The translations under genes and the position numbers were made by a program. 64,000 nt of DNA from Coffea arabica (Eukaryota > Streptophyta > Magnoliopsida > Gentianales > Rubiaceae): the NCBI RefSeq assembly GCF_036785885.1, contig NC_092322.1, positions 11,926,466 through 11,990,465 on the forward strand, given 5' to 3'. The notes under the pieces are model-generated. The model saw only the letters and a program-made list of their open reading frames with translations, searched no databases and was not told the origin of the DNA. Positions 58,036 to 64,000 of the stretch are shown here, one piece after another (the stretch's first letter is position 1; each line of letters starts with the position of its first letter).

Positions 58036-58411
58036 TAAAAACAATACCAAAACCCAAATAATGGTTAGCAATAATTCACAGCAATTATCTGCCTGCCCAG
58101 CTTTATCTGCTCTGACTAGAAGATAACAACCTTGCCATCATCATTAGCCCTAAATAATTAGCACTAAAATAATGAGAGAAACAAGTGTGGAAATTAGTAC
58201 AGTAATTAAACTGTATTTGGTTGTGGTTGCAGACAGTGTTAAACATGAGTCGTATTGGATTCCTTTCAGTTGGATCAGGTCTAGTGATTAACAAAACCTT
58301 TTTTTTTTTGTCAAAACCATTTGGATTGTGAGTTTTAGGGAAAAAAATGCAAATATTCACTTGATATAATTTTCAATTGCATTTTCATCTTACATATATT
58401 AAATTGTTATA

Positions 58412-58760
58412 CTCCCTCCGTCCCACTTTGATAGTCTTGTTTTCTTTTTTCGTCTGTCCCAAATTATAGTCCACTTTCCCATTAAGAAATGTAGTAATCT
58501 TTTAAATTGTCTAAAATACCCTTATTAAATATCTTGTTGTTAATACATTATTATTAAATACTAACCCACTACATTGAATACATTGAGTTTTTCCAATACT
58601 AACCCATTAGCTGTAACTGATATTAATTGGCACTCTTCGTGATCAGCATAAGGGTATTTTAGGAAATTATTAATCTAAATTTATGTTTCCAACCAAATTA
58701 ATTACATTTTCTTAATCTGTGTGAAAAAAAAATTAAGACTAATAAAACGGGACGAGGGAG
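58412..58760. repeat. Stowaway MITE, well preserved
   Basis: Left end CTCCCTCCGTCCCACTTTGA, right end AAACGGGACGAGGGAG, flanked by TA on both sides (58410-58411, 58761-58762). These are the classic ends and target of Stowaway MITEs moved by Tc1/mariner transposases. 349 bp, non-coding. Confidence 0.9.
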
Positions 58761-58762
58761 TA

Positions 58763-61700
58763 GTATATTTATCTACAAAAATTCTAAAAAATTACAATCT
58801 AAACAGGACATAATTCTTTTGGATTGAAAATAATTTTGAAAAATTGTTTTTATCTACTTGTAACATATTGATGATTGGATGCGCGTGAAATAAAAGTACA
58901 CTAGTATTAAAATTATAACACATGTTTTGAAAATGTTCAAAAGTAATTTTCCGCATAATTCCTTTCCAAACAGTTTGGAACTTATTCTAGGTTGTCGCTC
59001 ACACGCACTCAGATCACGAAACCTTAATTGAACAGAATGAAAAGCAGAAACCCTTTTTCCCCTCCATCTTTTGAGAGATAAGTGATGCAGGAACCACCAA
59101 AATTGATACTATGACGAATTGATTCTCTATGTAGAGACAACAGCAAATAAAAAGAGAAGATTGATGGCATTGTGATATATTGTTTGGTCCCATCTTGAAT
59201 GACCTTTGCAACTTTTTTTTTCCTACTTTTTTAAGCTCTATCAAAATCAAAGGTTTTTTTTTTTTCTTTTGAGCTCAACTTCATATGTTTAAACCGTGAA
59301 AGTAAGTAGTAACTTTTTTTATTTAAGAAAAAGTAACAGTAACCTCATTTGAGAACCCTGAACTATTCACAAGGCAACCTTGAATATGATAAGTTCCTAC
59401 TTCGTTTGGTTTTAATGCCATACCATAGACAAGAAAGATTTCTTCAAAAGCAAACTCCAACTACGCAGAAGGAAAGGAACTCCACATCGAGGGTTGATGT
59501 CTTAATTAATCCAACTGCAAAAGGTTTTATCTCATGATTATTGGATTCTCTTACAAGAACAGATACACATACACTTTTGTATAAATATATGTACATACAT
59601 ATATTGCACATATTATTCTGTGATCAACTAAATAATGAGTAAAATTCTCACGATTTTACAAGAAGTCAAAGTGTTCTTCACCCTCACACAATTGCACTCG
59701 ATCCAAATTCATGGCAAAGACAACAAAACAAATATAAATCATGCATCGACAGGAACGAAACGCGTGCACAGTAATGCCAATTGCCACCAGTTTTGCGGAC
59801 CAGATGGATCCGTGGTGCAGGGAGCCAAAAGGGGTAAAACTGAGCAAGAATTGCAGCTGGCCATCCAGAGCACTACTTTTTAAAGAAGAAAAGGTGACTA
59901 GGTAGCGTAAGAAAATACCTCAAGAAATTAATTCTGATGGATGGATGCGATGGATTATACCAGGTGCAAGAGTCAATTTGATTGGAGGAATCAGGGCTTA
60001 GGTAGGCTCACTGTTTCACAAACAAGTGAAGACGTAGACAGGATGGATGTGACCCAAAGCTGTGTATTGCAGATAGAGACGACCATTGGGACCAATTTTG
60101 GTTAAAAATGGTGCAGTGGTACAGTGCTAGGCACTGCAGTAATGAATTTACCCTATCCTTAGCTCCACAAGGTCAAATGTAGTGCAAGATTTCGCTGGTT
60201 CTTGCAGTTTCAATTCATTATGCATCCATTATTACTGGTTAAGAGAAGATATAGGTGGAATGATGATACTAGTGGACGTTTCAATTCTAAGTCAAATGCA
60301 GTCTGGACCATCGTAAGGGAAGGCAACATGTAATCCAATTCTTGAGAGAATGCAAGAGCAAAATAATTTTTTGTTCTCAATACTATATAGTACTCGAGAT
60401 GTGATAGAGCTCGATTAATATAATTTTTAATTTGTTCGAACTTAATTAAGTTCGATGTAGTATAGTCTAATCGAACTCAATTAACAAAGTTTAGGTAATT
60501 TGTATTAATAATTCATATATATATTTTTTAAAACAGGGGATTCCATGCCTCACACTAGTAAACATAAATAAAGGTATGTCTATTAGCAGTTTGATTACAT
60601 TCGATAAACTTTTGAGTCTCGCGTATCTATTTAAGTTACTTGCACTTGGATAACGCAAACTCCACTTCGAATTTTGACTGGGCAAGCTTGTTGATAAGTC
60701 AATCGAATTTGATTCGTTCACATATTAAGAGCAGGCTAATTAATAAGGATACGGGTCGCTGTAGTATCTATTTCAGAAATTGCTACATTTCACCATAATA
60801 TCTTAAATCAAGAAGTAAAAGCTAAAATTTTTCTTTGTTGAAATCAACGATGAGAGAAATATTCATCTCAAAAATTAAGGGATGATTCAAACAAAACTTC
60901 ATATTTAACTGATTCTTCAACTTGAACGTGTTCCCAAGTCCCCGGCATGGGGTTTTTATTCAATTGGGTTCTTTCTCTGACCCAACAACTAGATGGGCTA
61001 ACATCGTCCGTGATTGGCACATCTGGTTTAATTTCATAAAAGTAATAATGGGGTCAGTAATTGGATTAGGATTGGTTCTTTGGGGCCTAATTTGTTGATC
61101 TGTTCAACACACATAAACCACATATAAGACCCAAGTCTTGAATCCAATTGATTACTACAACACCCAAACCCAGCTACTACATTAAATTAGGCCCATTGCC
61201 CAAATCTTAAACAATTAAAAAGAAAAACAAAAAAATATTAATTTAAGATAAACCCATTCTAACAACATTTCTAAGAAGTAAACAGAAAAAAATATTATGA
61301 TTATAGTAAAAAATAAATAATTGTTTATAAAACTAGAACAATATCTTGAATGAAAAGAACTTTAGTACCATATTTAACAATTATATGTCATACATGTTGA
61401 CCTTTTATCTAGTACGTATGTTCTTATGTTCATCTTTTGTGGTATGTTGTTAAGTAGAATTTTGGTGATTTAACTGATATCTCTTAATACGTTAAGAAAA
61501 AGCTATTATCTCTTAAATCATTTGCCAATTGGCATTAATTCCTGACCTTTAATCTTTTTCTTATTGTAATGAGGTAGAACCTTAAATTATCTCATAATCA
61601 ATGTTTGCTTCAACAGTCAACAGAGAGAATAAAACTTGACCATTTTTTTTTATTATTTCCGTAACTAAAATCCAAAATTTAAATTGCTTCTAAATTAATA

Positions 61701-61788
61701 TACGAGACATCTCAATTCTTATTGAAAGTTTATTCATATACAATTGAAAAATAATCACTTAGTAATTATCAGTCCTTAAAGAATATTA
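58763..61788. other. Intergenic, no gene recognised
   Basis: AT-rich DNA with short ORFs only. An 82-codon frame at 59635-59883 has no family resemblance. The stretch 60390-60720 holds repeated TTCGAAC/GAGCTCGAT phrases like those in hAT-type MITE debris. No RNA gene was identified. Confidence 0.45.
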
Positions 61789-62084
61789 CCCCCTTCGTCC
61801 CACTTTATTTGTCCCACTTATTTTCATTTTTCATCTATCCCAAATTATAGTCTACTTTTCAATTGAAAAATATAATTAACTTATAACTTCTCTAAAGTGT
61901 CTTTATTTAATGTAGATTGTTATTCAAGATAACCTAACTTATTTAATGTAAAGTTAATTAGTCATACTCCATTTTATATAAGGGTATTTTTTAAAGATAG
62001 TATTCTAGATTTATTCTTTCAGTAAAGTTAACTAAACTCTCTGAAAAAAAAAAAAATCAAGTCTATCAAAGTGAAAAATAATGA
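61789..62084. repeat. Degenerate Stowaway-like MITE
   Basis: Starts CCCCCTTCGTCCCACTTTAT after TA. It contains CATCTATCCCAAATTATAGT and ends GTCTATCAAAGTGAAAAATA ATGAG, matching the Stowaway plan at 58412-58760 with many differences. Non-coding. Confidence 0.6.
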
Positions 62085-64000
62085 GAATTGAATCGCTATC
62101 ATCAGATCAGGCGGATGAGTCGTCGTACACTTATTTAGATTTGATCCGAAGAAATCATATATTAGTGCAAGTGATTGTACTAAAGACACGTAAAGATCTT
62201 GGTGGGGGAAGATAGTCCAAATACCATTGATCAGAATATGCATGAGATCATGTATGTTGGCGCCGATAGCCTAAGGGCCGTTGATTATCGTATGCATGAG
62301 ACCATATACGTTGAATATGAAACTTTTTATCAGACCTAAAAAGATGAGACATTATGTACTCAATGAGCTTCTCGATGCCTTCAAAGATTAGTGATGTAAA
62401 TACTATAGAAATAGAAAGGCAAAGGGGTAAACAAAAGGCCATTGGACTGGGATTACCACTTGGACCTGTGATTATGCTAGACTGTGGAAGAAAGCCCCAT
62501 ACATGACGGCACACTAAAGTGCTCATAATTGATTGCTTAGGCAGTCGAAAACGAAGTGTGATGCTTGTTCTTTTTTTTGTAAAAAATGCCAAAATGCACT
62601 AGCCTGGACCTACAAGTTCTCAATAATATATGTTTGAAAGGACAAAATTGGTCCCAATAATTGACACGAATAGGGTACTGAAAATGACTAATTACGACTC
62701 TCAGGGCTCGGAAAACGACCAGCCTGGCTCTATATATATACTCTCTAGTCGAATTTTACCATTATTTATTTTCCCTTTTAAATGTTTGAAAAATAAGCTT
62801 GTAGAAACAAAAATAGTACCAAAGTAGGAGCATAAAAAAGGCAACTGTGGTATGCTCATTCACCAACAAGTTATCGGGATTTACAATTGAATAATTCTTT
62901 TATCGTATTTTTTAAACCAGTATATATATTTCTTAAAAAAGAAGCTAGTAAACCAATTTGGCAAGCATGAAGAAAATTCAAGGTTCTCTTCGAATATTGG
63001 ATTGGTTAAAGAAGAAGCAATTCAAAAGCCAGCGACACATAGGAGCCCACCTATTTATTTCGTTTTCCTCTTGTTTTTCTTCTTGCCATTTTTTTGTTTG
63101 AAAACTAAGAAACTGAAACGATTTTACTTTGTTTGGTTATCTCTTCACCTAACCAAAACCCTTTATTCTCCGCGCGCCTAAGTTATGGATTCTTTGAATT
63201 GGTTTTGTGTAAACATCAAAATTGCAAAGAAAGCTATCCGCCGAACTTGAAATAACCATAACGAAGGAAAGCATATTCTGTGACCAAATTAACATTTTGA
63301 TATCGAATATGACTGTTTCAGAAAAATAGATTTTAAGTAATTATTTCTCCCATATCATATAGGGTGGTCACGGTTCAGATTTGAATCGGAATCGAATTAA
63401 AATCGGCCCTGTGATTTGTTGAACCGGAATTGATACCAAATTTTGAAAATCAAAACTGAAACCATGACCGTAACTACATATTCAGGTTCAGATTCATCAA
63501 AATTTTGAACCGAAACTGAAATCGACGATTTACAACCAGCTTATACCATCTTAAAAAACATTTGTTACCTAAACTTATATGCCAGTTTAGAGTTCTATAT
63601 TAACAGTGAACATCTAATATCAACAGCTCTAATCCTAACCCAACAATCTATTGTCCCATTTCATTAGTAAGTCTATACTCTAGGATTAATCTAAATCTAA
63701 GACTAATCTAATCTAATTAATAATGAGATACTTTTTTCGTAAAATTTGTATCATTTTTTTCTTTTTCCTTGCACACAATAATACAATAAATTTCTTTTTT
63801 TTTTCCCATTCATTATCATTTTTTTTAGAATCAATTTTATAATAACAAGTGTTTAAACATAACTAAGAGAACTGAAACTATGACATGAAGAAACGGGAAT
63901 TGTAACCGAAATCAGAAGTTCAAGAATCATAATTGTAACTATCTTTATAAGAGTCGATTTTGATTTCACATTTCAGAAAAATCAAAATCGTCAATTTTTA
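62085..64000. other. Intergenic with an unrecognised ORF and a repeat end
   Basis: A 114-codon minus-strand frame (62248-62592, MAFFTKKRTSITLRF...) is protein-like in parts but not recognised. The stretch from about 63360 (GGGTGGTCACGGTTCAGATT) to the window end, with repeated GAATCG, GAACCG and GAAACCG phrases on both strands, looks like one end of a non-coding TIR repeat that continues past the window. Confidence 0.4.

Overview
This is plant nuclear DNA. It is AT-rich, with GT-AG introns, Stowaway-type MITEs and plant-only gene families (EIN3-like, SOSEKI, Ole e 1, S-domain receptor kinases). The gene styles and the transposon mix suggest a dicot, possibly an asterid; this is an impression, not a measurement. 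No retroviral or LTR element with recognisable coding parts was seen.

Layout. 1-3.3 kb: EIN3-like transcription factor (+). 3.6-8.4 kb: ten-exon inositol polyphosphate 5-phosphatase (-). 10.4-14.2 kb: seven-exon plastid-type 2,3-bisphosphoglycerate-dependent phosphoglycerate mutase (-). 16.0-18.3 kb: intronless G-type lectin S-receptor-like kinase (-) whose kinase lacks catalytic residues and whose lectin part carries a frame break. 18.7-26.5 kb: accessory DNA with MITEs, a duplicated promoter segment, a 3.3-kb PIF/Harbinger-like element carrying only a MYB/SANT-like gene, and a 2-kb minisatellite. 26.95-40.14 kb: a second S-domain receptor kinase (+) split by a 10.84-kb Helitron (27596-38436). 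The Helitron has a TC start, a 3' hairpin, a CTAG end, a spliced Rep/helicase gene and a nine-exon RPA-like gene. Removing it restores a continuous 781-residue receptor kinase. 41.0-42.3 kb: Ole e 1-like secreted protein (-). 43.9-45.9 kb: an unusual element with long terminal inverted repeats packed with GC-rich palindromes. 46-51 kb: MITEs, a SINE-like retroposon with 16-bp target duplication and weak ORFs. 51.6-53.5 kb: SOSEKI polarity protein (-). 53.8-58.0 kb: Mutator-like elements without genes, one nested in another. 58-64 kb: Stowaway MITEs and unassigned intergenic DNA.

The host genes are unrelated neighbours and form no pathway. The two receptor kinases are divergent relatives, head to head and about 8.6 kb apart; a 0.4-kb upstream segment of the second one is also present beside the first. 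This points to a local receptor-kinase cluster that has been duplicated, decayed and invaded by transposons. The most notable features are the precise Helitron insertion in an otherwise intact receptor kinase, and the palindrome-rich inverted-repeat element at 43941-45904.
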